Below, one piece after another: positions 35,120-43,106 of a stretch of 64,000 nt of DNA. Each line of letters begins with the position of its first letter. The stretch's first letter is position 1. The notes below the pieces were generated by a model. That model saw nothing but the letters and a program-made list of their open reading frames with translations. It searched no databases and had not been told where the DNA came from. The translations under genes were made by a program, and so were the position numbers. The DNA comes from Brachybacterium squillarum M-6-3 (GTDB taxonomy: Bacteria; Actinomycetota; Actinomycetes; Actinomycetales; Dermabacteraceae): positions 558,001 through 622,000 of the forward strand of contig NZ_AGBX01000001.1 of the NCBI RefSeq assembly GCF_000225825.1. The letters are read 5' to 3'.

Positions 35120-35752
35120 ATGACCAGCCGCGCCGATGCCAAGGACGCCACCCGCCGCCGCCTGCTCGAGGCCGCCGGCGAGGTGATCCGCGAACAGGGC
35201 GCCCCGGCGCTCTCCCTGCGGGAGGTGGCACGCCGCGCGGGCATCGTGCCCTCCGCCGTCTATCGCCACCTGGCCTCGCGCGACGAGCTCATCACCCAGC
35301 TCGTGCTGGCGGCCTACACCTCACTCGCCGAGCACCTGGAGACCACGGTCGCCGCCAGCAGCCCGAGCTGGCGCACCGCGGCCGATGCGCTGCGGGAGTG
35401 GACCCTCGCACACGTCCACGAGTTCCAGCTCATCTACGGCACCCCGGTGCCCGGCTACCGCGCCCCCGAGGAGACGATCACCGCCGCGGCCCGCGTGGCC
35501 GCGGTGTTCCTCCAGGTCGGCGCGGTGTCGGGGGCCCCTCCCGACGCCCTGGCCGAGCAGCTGCGGGAGCCGGCCGCGCAGCTCGGCACCGATGTCACCA
35601 CGCTCGCGCGCACCCTGGCCGACCTCTCCCAGCTGGTGGGGCTGCTGACCCTGGAGCTCGGCGGCCATTTCGTCGGCACCGCGGACCCGGCGCAGGGCCT
35701 GTGGGACGAGGTCGTCGCCCGTCAGGCGGCGGAGCGGGCCCCGAGCCGCTGA
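35120..35752 (+). CDS. TetR family regulator (WHG-type ligand domain)
   Basis: The 210-residue regulator has a helix-turn-helix SLREVARRAGIVPSAVYRHLASRDELI (residues about 32-58). Its C-terminal domain (LREWTLAHVHEFQLIYGTPVPGYRAP) is typical of the TetR_C_13/WHG group. It probably represses itself and the divergent membrane protein. The transcript is probably leaderless. Confidence 0.87.
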   Translation: MTSRADAKDATRRRLLEAAGEVIREQGAPALSLREVARRAGIVPSAVYRHLASRDELITQLVLAAYTSLAEHLETTVAASSPSWRTAADALREWTLAHVHEFQLIYGTPVPGYRAPEETITAAARVAAVFLQVGAVSGAPPDALAEQLREPAAQLGTDVTTLARTLADLSQLVGLLTLELGGHFVGTADPAQGLWDEVVARQAAERAPSR

Positions 35753-35771
35753 CCCCGTGCTGCGCGTCGGC

Positions 35772-36650
35772 TCAGGCGCCGCGCTCGGCCTCGGCGTCCA
35801 TCGTCATGCGGGCCACGTGGAGCGCCAGGTAGGAGACCTCGTCCGGGGAGAGCCCGGCGCCGAGGCGCAGCTGCACCACGGTGGACAGCGCCCCCGCGGT
35901 CTGCGCGGCCTCGGGGTAGGTCTCCCGGATGCTGCGGCCGATCGTGGACTCCTGCCCGGCCAGCTGCCGGTGCTGCTGGATGCGCACGAACATGTAGCGC
36001 ACGTGCGTGATGAAGCGGGCGGCGCTCATCGAGCGCGGGGAGACGTCCAGGCCGTGCCGCTCCCCCACCACCGCGAGCATCTGCTGGATCACGCCGGTCA
36101 TGGTGTAGGTGAAGGAGAGGTCCCCGGCGGAGAACCCGGCGTTGACCAGGTGCAGTGCGAGCGCCGTGGCCTCGGCGGACCCCAGCTTGGGGTCGATGTG
36201 CTCGTTCAGCGCCACCAGCAGCCGCTCCGCCTGCTGGTACTCGGTGGCGTACAGCGTCTCCACCTCGGCCCGCAGCGGGTACTCGACGCTCTGCCCGCGC
36301 CGCTGCCGTTCCAGGGCGCCGGAGACGTGGTCGGCGACCGCGATGGCGAGGGTGGGGCGGGTGGAGTCGCTGCCCTCGATGCCGGTGGAGCGCAGCGCGA
36401 TCACGACGGCGCGCAGCACCTCCTGGTCGATCATCGCGAAGGCCTCGGCGAGGTGGTCGGGGTCGCGGCCGTCGGCGGGCACGAACACCCGCACCACCTT
36501 CTCGGGGTCGACCTTCTGGCCGGGCTGGGCGCGGAAGCCGATGCCGCGGCCGGTGAGGATGACCTCCTGGTCCTGCGGGTCGCGGGAGATGACGACGTTG
36601 TTGTTGAGCACGCGCAGCACCCGCATGGTGCTGGTGTCCGGCTCGCTCAT
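35772..36650 (-). CDS. BglG/LicT family transcriptional antiterminator
   Basis: The 292-residue protein has an N-terminal RNA-binding domain (MRVLRVLNNNVVISRD, then LTGRGIGF, residues about 9-60). Two PTS regulation domains follow, with conserved histidines in AIAVADHVSGAL and ALALHLVNAG. In this family phosphorylation by the PTS controls dimerisation and binding to an RNA antiterminator. The target is very likely the leader of the PTS gene directly upstream. ATG 36650 has GGGAGGAG five bases away, so the longer upstream start is rejected. Confidence 0.9.
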   Translation of the reverse strand: MSEPDTSTMRVLRVLNNNVVISRDPQDQEVILTGRGIGFRAQPGQKVDPEKVVRVFVPADGRDPDHLAEAFAMIDQEVLRAVVIALRSTGIEGSDSTRPTLAIAVADHVSGALERQRRGQSVEYPLRAEVETLYATEYQQAERLLVALNEHIDPKLGSAEATALALHLVNAGFSAGDLSFTYTMTGVIQQMLAVVGERHGLDVSPRSMSAARFITHVRYMFVRIQQHRQLAGQESTIGRSIRETYPEAAQTAGALSTVVQLRLGAGLSPDEVSYLALHVARMTMDAEAERGA

Positions 36651-36753
36651 GTCGCTCCTCCCGTGGCCGCCCGCACGCGACCCCGCGGCCATTGTTCCGT
36701 GCCGGGGGTCCCCGTGGCGATGCCATCGGTCCCCCGGGCCGTCCCGCGACGCA

Positions 36754-36789
36754 CCGCACCCCGGGCGGCCGAGGCTGCCCGGGGTGCGG
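36754..36789 (-). terminator. hairpin between the PTS gene and the antiterminator gene
   Basis: Thirteen-base perfect arms CCGCACCCCGGGC and GCCCGGGGTGCGG enclose a ten-base loop. It lies 22 bases past the PTS stop and about 100 bases before the antiterminator ATG. It may reduce read-through from the PTS gene. There is no U-run on the minus strand. Confidence 0.6.
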
Positions 36790-36810
36790 CGTTTTCGATG
36801 TCGCGGCAGG

Positions 36811-38952
36811 TCACGGCCGGACGATCACCGCGGTCTCGCCGGCGGCGACGTCCTTGCCGGTCTGCGGCTCCACGGCGGAGAAGTTCGCCGTGTTGATCAC
36901 CGTGAGCAGGGTGACGGTGGGGTGCCCGGCGGCGCGGATCGCGTCGAGGTCCACGTTCGCCAGCAGGTCGCCCTTCGTGACCTGCTGGTTGGCGGCGACC
37001 TGTACGTCGAAGCCCTCGCCCTGCATCTGCACGGTGTCGATGCCGACGTGGATCAGCAGCTCGACGCCGCCGGGACCGGCGATGCCGAAGGCGTGACCCG
37101 TGTCGGTGACGGTGACCAGGGTGCCGTCGACGGGGGCGACGATCCGCCCGTCGGCCGGCTCGATGGCCACGCCCTCGCCGAGCGCGCGGGCCGCGAAGGC
37201 CGGGTCGCCGCAGTCGGAGAGGTCCAGGACCGTGCCGGCCACGGGGGCGGAGATCTCGATGCCGGGGGTGTCCGCCGCGGCGGCAGCCGCGGCCTCTCCG
37301 CCCGCGGGGGCGGGCTCGGCAGCACCACCGGAGGCGGCACCACCCGAGGCGGCGCCCGCGGCCGCGGCACCGCCGCCGACGGCGGCACCGGACATGGCCG
37401 GCTCCCGCACCTCGGCGGGGGCGGTGGCGGCGGCCTCGGCGGCCTCCTCGGCGTCACGCTGGGCGTTGGCCTCGGCGCGCTGCTCCGGGGTCATGTAGTC
37501 CGAGAAGTACACGGCGGCCATCGACACGAAGAACGCGGCAGTGATCGCGATGACGTAGGTCGGGATCGGGTCGAAGATCGGGATGGTCAGCAGCGAGGTG
37601 AAGGCGAAGGTGCTGGCGTCCACGCCACCCAGCACGCCGATGATCACGCCGCCCACGAGGCAGCCGACCAGCATGCGCGGGTAGATGCGCTTGAAGCGCA
37701 GGTGGATGCCGTAGAGGGAGGGCTCGGAGATGCCGCCGAACAGGCCCGCGGCGAGGGCGCCGGTGGCGGTCTGGCGCATGACCTTCTCGCGGTGGCGGAA
37801 GGTCAGCAGCAGCACGCCGGCGGTGGCGCCGAAGGCGGCGAAGTTCCAGGCGCCCATGGGGCCCTGGATGAAGTCGTAGCCCAGGGAGTTGATGTTCTGC
37901 AGCATGAGCGCGTTCAGCGGCCAGTGCAGGCCCAGCGGCACCAGGAAGGGGTAGACCAGCGGGATGATGATCGCGAAGACGATGGGGGCGTTGCCGTTCA
38001 GCCAGGCCAGGCCCGCGCCGAGGCCGTTGCCGGCCCAGATGCCGATGGGGCCGATGAGGAAGGCGGTGATCGGGATCATGATGATCATGCTGAAGAACGG
38101 CACGAAGACGAGCTGCACGTTCTCCGGGAAGATCTTCTGCAGCCCCTTGTAGACCAGGGCCAGCAGCGCCACCATCACCAGCGGCACGAACACCTGGCCG
38201 CCGTAGTCGGCCAGCTGCATGGGCAGCCCGAAGACCTGGGCGACGCACTGCTCGGTGCCGAGGGTGTCGTTGGTGGTGCAGGTGACGCCCGGGATCGCCT
38301 CCCCGTCGTTGACCAGCGAGAGGAAGTTCGGCGTCATGATCGCGGCCATCACGGTGGTCCCGAGCCAGGGGTCGATCTGCAGCTTCTTGGCGGCGTTGTA
38401 GGCCACCATCAGCGGCAGGAAGTACAGCACCGAGCGGTACATGGCGTCGACGAAGACCCAGGTGGCGCTCTTGTCGGCGGCGCGGGTGTCGACGTAGCCG
38501 AAGGCCTCGAGCATCGAGACGATGGCGACGATCAGCGAGGCGCCCAGCAGCACGCCCAGCAGCGGGCGGAAGGAGTCCGAGAGGTACTCGAAGAAGCTAT
38601 CCAGCCAGGCGAACTTGCCGCGGCTCTTGGAGCGGATCTCGGCCTTGACGTCCGCGTCGGACTTCGCCTTCGGGGCGGCGGCGCCGCTCATGGAGGGCAG
38701 GTTGGTGATCTGCGAGTAGACGCCGGCGACGGCGCCGCCGATGACCACCTGGAAGCGGTCGCCGGACTGGGGGACGGTGCCCATCACGCCGGGCAGGGCG
38801 TCCAGGGAGGCACGGTCGACCTGGTCGCCGTCGTGCAGCTGGAAGCGCAGGCGGGTGGCGCAGTGGGTGAGGCTCTCGATGTTCTCGGGTCCGCCGACGC
38901 CGCGGACGATGTCCTCGGCGATCTGGTCGTTCCCGGAGGAGGGGGTGCTCAT
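36811..38952 (-). CDS. beta-glucoside-type PTS permease EIIBCA
   Basis: The 713-residue phosphotransferase permease has EIIB first, with phospho-acceptor Cys31 in THCATRLRF. The EIIC membrane domain (about 105-465) has many helices, and an Ala/Pro-rich linker follows. The EIIA domain ends the protein, with phospho-acceptor His635 in HVGIDTVQ. The BCA order is that of BglF/BglP. No phospho-beta-glucosidase is nearby, so the exact sugar is uncertain. ATG 38952 has GAGGA seven bases upstream. Expression should depend on antitermination in the leader at 39050-39152. Confidence 0.9.
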   Translation of the reverse strand: MSTPSSGNDQIAEDIVRGVGGPENIESLTHCATRLRFQLHDGDQVDRASLDALPGVMGTVPQSGDRFQVVIGGAVAGVYSQITNLPSMSGAAAPKAKSDADVKAEIRSKSRGKFAWLDSFFEYLSDSFRPLLGVLLGASLIVAIVSMLEAFGYVDTRAADKSATWVFVDAMYRSVLYFLPLMVAYNAAKKLQIDPWLGTTVMAAIMTPNFLSLVNDGEAIPGVTCTTNDTLGTEQCVAQVFGLPMQLADYGGQVFVPLVMVALLALVYKGLQKIFPENVQLVFVPFFSMIIMIPITAFLIGPIGIWAGNGLGAGLAWLNGNAPIVFAIIIPLVYPFLVPLGLHWPLNALMLQNINSLGYDFIQGPMGAWNFAAFGATAGVLLLTFRHREKVMRQTATGALAAGLFGGISEPSLYGIHLRFKRIYPRMLVGCLVGGVIIGVLGGVDASTFAFTSLLTIPIFDPIPTYVIAITAAFFVSMAAVYFSDYMTPEQRAEANAQRDAEEAAEAAATAPAEVREPAMSGAAVGGGAAAAGAASGGAASGGAAEPAPAGGEAAAAAAADTPGIEISAPVAGTVLDLSDCGDPAFAARALGEGVAIEPADGRIVAPVDGTLVTVTDTGHAFGIAGPGGVELLIHVGIDTVQMQGEGFDVQVAANQQVTKGDLLANVDLDAIRAAGHPTVTLLTVINTANFSAVEPQTGKDVAAGETAVIVRP

Positions 38953-39049
38953 GATGCGTCCTCGCATCCTTCTGGTGGGTGGGGTGGATGGGGCGGGTGG
39001 GACGGGGCTGCGGCACCGGGACGGGGTCCGCCCGGGCCCGGACGTGAAA

Positions 39050-39084
39050 AAGACCTGGACAGCGCGAGGCGCGGCCCAGGTCTT
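39050..39084 (-). terminator. intrinsic terminator in the PTS leader
   Basis: On the minus strand AAGACCTGG pairs with CCAGGTCTT, with a further GCGC/GCGC stem inside. The hairpin is followed directly by a run of U. It lies about 95 bases before the PTS start codon. It would stop transcription unless the overlapping antiterminator forms. Confidence 0.85.
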
Positions 39085-39152
39085 GCTTCACCTGCACGGG
39101 GTGGGCGGGGGCATTCCGGCCCCCATCCGCTCCGCAGCGAATGACAATCCTG
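39076..39152 (-). promoter_or_regulatory. probable LicT/BglG-type RNA antiterminator with an inserted hairpin
   Basis: The minus-strand RNA begins with AGGATTGT, the hallmark 5' part of ribonucleic antiterminators. CAGGATT (39152-39146) can pair with AAGACCTG (39084-39077), keeping the A-A mismatch of known elements, and TTCGC can pair with GTGAA. The 3' arm is also the 5' arm of the terminator, so the two structures exclude each other. Between the arms sits an extra GGGGGC-CGGAAT-GCCCCC hairpin. A possible -10, TATGGT, is at 39190-39185. Confidence 0.55.
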
Positions 39153-39222
39153 TGAACAGTCCGGGAAAAGGATGTTCGGTGAGGACCATAGCAGGCCCTG
39201 CGCCCGGCGGCACCGGGACGAA

Positions 39223-39250
39223 CGCCCCTCCGGCCCGGGCCGGAGGGGCG
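39223..39250 (-). terminator. terminator of the dipeptide transport operon
   Basis: A 28-bp perfect palindrome with half CGCCCCTCCGGCCC starts five bases past the stop of the ATPase gene. It is GC-rich, without a U-run. It separates the operon from the PTS promoter region. Confidence 0.7.
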
Positions 39251-39254
39251 CCGG

Positions 39255-40964
39255 TCAGTCGCGGGCGCCGAACTGCTCCGCGTAGGCCTCGCGGCGGCGG
39301 GCCTGCTCGACGGGGTCGGGCACCGGCAGGGAGGCGATGAGGCGGCGGGTGTAGGGGTGCTGCGGGTCCTGCAGCACCTCGGGACCGTGCCCGCTCTCCA
39401 CCAGCTCGCCGCGCAGCAGCACCCCGATGCGGTGGGCGAGGGTGTCCACCACCGCGAGGTCGTGGCTGATGAACAGCGCGGCGAAGCCCAGCTCCTCCTG
39501 CAGGCGGCGGAACAGGTCCAGCACCGTGGCCTGCACGGACACGTCCAGCGCGCTGGTCGGCTCGTCCGCGATCAGCAGCTCCGGGCCGAGCACCAGGGCG
39601 CGGGCCAGGGAGACCCGCTGCCGCTGCCCGCCGGAGAGCTCGTGCGGGTAGCGTCCGCGGTAGGCGCCCGGCAGCTCCACGGCTTCCAGCAGCTCCTCGA
39701 CCTTCGCGGTGCGCTCCCGCGCCGAGAGGTCCCGCGCGTGCACCACGAGCGGCTCGGCGATGCACTCGCCGATGGTCAGGTGCGGGTTGAAGGAGGTGGC
39801 CGGGTCCTGGAACACGAAGCCGATGCGGCGGCGCAGGGGCTTGACGTCGCGCTCCTTGACCCCGCGCATCTCGGTGCCGAGCACCCGCAGGCTGCCGCCC
39901 GCGGTGCGCTCCAGCCCGGCGATGGCGCGGCCGATGGTCGTCTTGCCGGAGCCGGACTCCCCCACCAGGCCGTACACCTCGCCGGCGCGGATCGAGAGGT
40001 CCACGCCCTTCACGGCACGGAAGGCGGGGCGGCCCAGCCGGCCCGGGTACTCGATGACCAAGCCCTGCGCCTCGACCACCGGCGCGGCGACCTCGAGCGC
40101 CTGCTGCTGCGCCGGCTCCAGCGTGCTCCAGGCGCTGCGGCGGCCCAGGTGCGGCACGGCGGCCAGCAGCTCCCGGGTGTACTCCTGCTGCGGGGAGGCG
40201 AACAGCTCGCGCACGGGCGCCCGCTCGATGACCTTCCCGGAGCGCATCACGGCGACGGTGTCGGCGAGGTCCGCGACCACGCCCATGTTGTGGGTGATCA
40301 GGATGATCGAGGTGCCGAAGCGGTCGCGGATGTCCCGCAGCAGCGCCAGGATCTCGGCCTGCACGGTGACGTCCAGCGCGGTGGTGGGCTCGTCGGCCAC
40401 GATCAGCTCGGCGCCCAGGGCCAGCGCCATCGCGATCATGATGCGCTGCTTCTGTCCGCCGGAGAACTCGTGCGGGTAGCGGTCGATGCGCTCGGCCGGG
40501 TCGGGGATGCCGACGGCGGTGAGCGCCTCGATCGCCTTCGCCCGGATCTGCTTCTTGGTGATCTTCGGGTCGTGGGCACGCAGCCCCTCCCCCATCTGCC
40601 ACCAGATCGGGAAGACGGGGTTCAGGGCGCTGGAGGGCTCCTGGAACACCATCGACACGTCCTCGCCGCGCAGGGTGCGCAGCCGCTTCCCGCTGAGCCC
40701 GACCACGTCGGTGCCGGTGACCAGGATCGAGCCGGAGGCCTCGGCCGTCTCCGGCAGCAGGCCGAGCACGCTGCGGGCGGTCACGGACTTGCCGGAGCCG
40801 GACTCGCCGACCACGGCGAGGATCTCGCCCGGCTCGACGGTGAGGCTGACCCCGTCGACGGCGTGGACCTGCCCGCCGTCGGTGGCGAAGCGGACGTCGA
40901 GGTCCTCGATCCGCAGCCGCGGCTCCGCCGGACCCGGGTCGATCGCGGGGCTGGGGGCGCTCAT
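39255..40964 (-). CDS. dipeptide/oligopeptide ABC ATPase, two fused nucleotide-binding domains (DppD-DppF)
   Basis: The 569-residue protein joins two ATPase domains of the DppD and DppF types. The first has Walker A GESGSGKS near residue 52, FSGGQKQR and LIVADEPTTALDV. The second has GESGSGKT near residue 340, LSGGQRQR and [13 protein letters not shown]. Each ends with the peptide-type tail pattern HPYTR or QEYTREL. The ATG overlaps the permease stop as ATGA. It is the last gene of the operon (binding protein, two permeases, ATPase). Confidence 0.9.
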   Translation of the reverse strand: MSAPSPAIDPGPAEPRLRIEDLDVRFATDGGQVHAVDGVSLTVEPGEILAVVGESGSGKSVTARSVLGLLPETAEASGSILVTGTDVVGLSGKRLRTLRGEDVSMVFQEPSSALNPVFPIWWQMGEGLRAHDPKITKKQIRAKAIEALTAVGIPDPAERIDRYPHEFSGGQKQRIMIAMALALGAELIVADEPTTALDVTVQAEILALLRDIRDRFGTSIILITHNMGVVADLADTVAVMRSGKVIERAPVRELFASPQQEYTRELLAAVPHLGRRSAWSTLEPAQQQALEVAAPVVEAQGLVIEYPGRLGRPAFRAVKGVDLSIRAGEVYGLVGESGSGKTTIGRAIAGLERTAGGSLRVLGTEMRGVKERDVKPLRRRIGFVFQDPATSFNPHLTIGECIAEPLVVHARDLSARERTAKVEELLEAVELPGAYRGRYPHELSGGQRQRVSLARALVLGPELLIADEPTSALDVSVQATVLDLFRRLQEELGFAALFISHDLAVVDTLAHRIGVLLRGELVESGHGPEVLQDPQHPYTRRLIASLPVPDPVEQARRREAYAEQFGARD

Positions 40965-41971
40965 GCGTTCACCGTCCGAGGGGTCTCGGCCTCGCCGCGG
41001 CGACGCCGACGGGGGCGGCGCCGCGTGCGCAGGCGCGGGTCGTTGAGGTCGTTCAGGGACTCCCCGACCAGGGTCACGCCCAGCACGGAGAGGACGATGG
41101 CCAGGCCCGGGAACATGCCGGTCCACCAGATGCCGCTGGTCGCGTCGGCCATCGCGCGGTTGAGGTCGTAGCCCCACTCGGCGGCGCTGCTGGGCTCGAT
41201 GCCGAAGCCGAGGAAGCCCAGCGCCGCGAGCGTCAGGATCGCCTCGGAGCAGTTCAGGGTGAAGATCAGCGGCAGGGTGCGGGTGGCGTTGCGCAGCAGG
41301 TGCGTGCCCATCACCCGCCGGTGCCCGGTGCCGATCACGGTGGCGGCCTCGACGAAGGGCTCGGCCTTCAGCCGCACCACCTCGGCGCGGATCACCCGGA
41401 AGTACTGCGGCACGAACACCACGGTGATCGAGATGGCCGCGGCGAGGATGCCGCCCCAGGCGTTGGACTGCCCGCCGGAGATCACGATGGACATGACGAT
41501 GGCCAGCAGCAGGGAGGGGAAGGCGTAGATCGCGTCGGCCAGCATCACCAGGATCCGGTCGACCCAGCCGCCCAGGTACCCGGAGACCAGGCCCAGCAGC
41601 ACGCCGAGGAACAGGGAGGCGACGACCGCGCAGACCATCACGGCGACGGCGGTGCGGGTGCCCCAGATGACCCGGGAGAGCACGTCGTAGCCGGCGACGG
41701 TGGTGCCGAAGGGGTGGGCGGCCGAGGGCGGCTGCTGGGTGCCGAAGCGGACACCGTCGGCGCCGGACTGGGCGTAGCCGTAGGGCGCGAGCAGCGGGGC
41801 CAGCAGGGCGGTGAGCAGCAGCAGCGCCACCAGCACCAGGCCGGCCACCAGCATCCCGCGCTGCAGGCCGACGCTGCGGCGCAGGTGGGAGACGACGGGC
41901 AGGCGGTGCCAGCGGGGCTCGCGGCGCTCCGGGGTTCCGGCCGCGGTGGGGGTGTCGGGGGAGGCGGTCAT
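40961..41971 (-). CDS. dipeptide/oligopeptide ABC permease (DppC type)
   Basis: The 336-residue permease has an N-terminal cytoplasmic tail, a first helix near residues 40-65 and the DppC pattern HPFGTTVAGYDVLSRVIWGTR. The coupling loop is EAATVIGTGHRRVMGTHLL. The C-terminal LVGESLNDLNDPRLR is the typical end, followed by a basic tail. It starts two bases before the DppB-type stop region and is tightly coupled. Confidence 0.9.
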   Translation of the reverse strand: MTASPDTPTAAGTPERREPRWHRLPVVSHLRRSVGLQRGMLVAGLVLVALLLLTALLAPLLAPYGYAQSGADGVRFGTQQPPSAAHPFGTTVAGYDVLSRVIWGTRTAVAVMVCAVVASLFLGVLLGLVSGYLGGWVDRILVMLADAIYAFPSLLLAIVMSIVISGGQSNAWGGILAAAISITVVFVPQYFRVIRAEVVRLKAEPFVEAATVIGTGHRRVMGTHLLRNATRTLPLIFTLNCSEAILTLAALGFLGFGIEPSSAAEWGYDLNRAMADATSGIWWTGMFPGLAIVLSVLGVTLVGESLNDLNDPRLRTRRRPRRRRRGEAETPRTVNA

Positions 41972-41972
41972 G

Positions 41973-43106
41973 TCAGTACCTCACACGGGGGTCGATGAGC
42001 GCGGCGATCACGTCGACCACGAAATTCGAGACGGCCACGATCACGGCGAGCATCATGACGATGCCCTGCACGGCCACGTAGTCGCGGGCGGCCATGTACT
42101 CGGCGAGCATGAAGCCCAGGCCGTTCCACTCGAAGGTGGTCTCGGTGAGCACGGCCCCGCCCAGCATCATCGCGATCTGCATGCCCATCACGGTGATGAT
42201 GGGGATCAGCGCGGGGCGCAGGGCGTGCCGGGTGGTGAGCCGGCCCTCGGCGACGCCGCGGGAGCGGGCCGAGTCGACGTAGGGCATCTCCAGGGTGCCG
42301 ATCATGTTGGTCCGCACCAGGCGCAGGAAGATGCCGCCGGTGAGCAGGCCCAGGGCGATGGCCGGCAGGATGGCGTGGCTGAGCACGTCCCACAGCAGGC
42401 TCAGGTCGCCCAGGCGCAGCGCGTCCAGCAGGTAGAACGGCGAGGGGTTCAGGATCGTGCCCATCGTCAGCTCGCCGCGGGTCGAGATGCGTCCGGCGAC
42501 CGGCAGCCAGCCCAGGCCCACGGAGAAGACGAGCTTGAGCAGCAGGCCCACGAAGAACACCGGGGTGGCGTAGCCGAGGATCGCGAACACCCGCAGGGCG
42601 AGGTCGCCCCAGCGGTCGCGCACCCGGGCGGCGATCATGCCCAGCGGCACGCCGATCAGCAGCGCCACGATCACGCCGTACAGCACCAGCTCGGCGGTCG
42701 CGCCGCCGTACTCCAGCAGGATCCGGCTGACGGGCTGGCGGTCCGAGTAGGTGGTGCCGAAGTCGCCGCGCAGCACCCCGCCGAGGTAGTCGAGGTACTG
42801 GATGAACAGCGGCCGGTCGTAGCCGGCCTCGGCGCGGCGCTCGGCGAGCTGGTCGGGGGTGAGGCGCCCGCCGAGGGCCGCGGTGATCGGGTCGCCGGTG
42901 ATGCGCATCAGGAAGAACACCACCGTCATCAGGATGAAGACGGTGGGGATGATCAGCAGGAAGCGCACCAGGATGTAGCGACCGAGGCCGCCGCCGGTGC
43001 GCTTCTCCCGCCGGGCAGGGGTGCTCGGGGCGTCCTCGCCCGAGGGGGCGGCCACCTGGGTGGTCGCCCCCTCGGGGTCGGGCCCGCTGCTGCGGTCCGG
43101 GCTCAC
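41973..43106 (-). CDS. dipeptide/oligopeptide ABC permease (DppB type)
   Basis: The 377-residue permease starts at GTG 43106, overlapping the binding-protein stop as GTGA. A polar N-terminal tail of about 35 residues precedes the DppB block (RYILVRFLLIIPTVFILMTVVFFLMR, GDFGTTYSDRQPV). The coupling loop is DSARSRGVAEGRLTTRHALRPAL, and the end DVIAALIDPRVRY is typical. The tail is longer than usual for DppB. Confidence 0.9.
   Translation of the reverse strand: MSPDRSSGPDPEGATTQVAAPSGEDAPSTPARREKRTGGGLGRYILVRFLLIIPTVFILMTVVFFLMRITGDPITAALGGRLTPDQLAERRAEAGYDRPLFIQYLDYLGGVLRGDFGTTYSDRQPVSRILLEYGGATAELVLYGVIVALLIGVPLGMIAARVRDRWGDLALRVFAILGYATPVFFVGLLLKLVFSVGLGWLPVAGRISTRGELTMGTILNPSPFYLLDALRLGDLSLLWDVLSHAILPAIALGLLTGGIFLRLVRTNMIGTLEMPYVDSARSRGVAEGRLTTRHALRPALIPIITVMGMQIAMMLGGAVLTETTFEWNGLGFMLAEYMAARDYVAVQGIVMMLAVIVAVSNFVVDVIAALIDPRVRY

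Noticed and set aside
36109..39144. A 1011-codon open frame on the plus strand
   Set aside because: It is antisense to the PTS permease and antiterminator genes, has His/Gly/Asp-rich composition and no recognisable domain. Long chance frames are usual in high-GC DNA.
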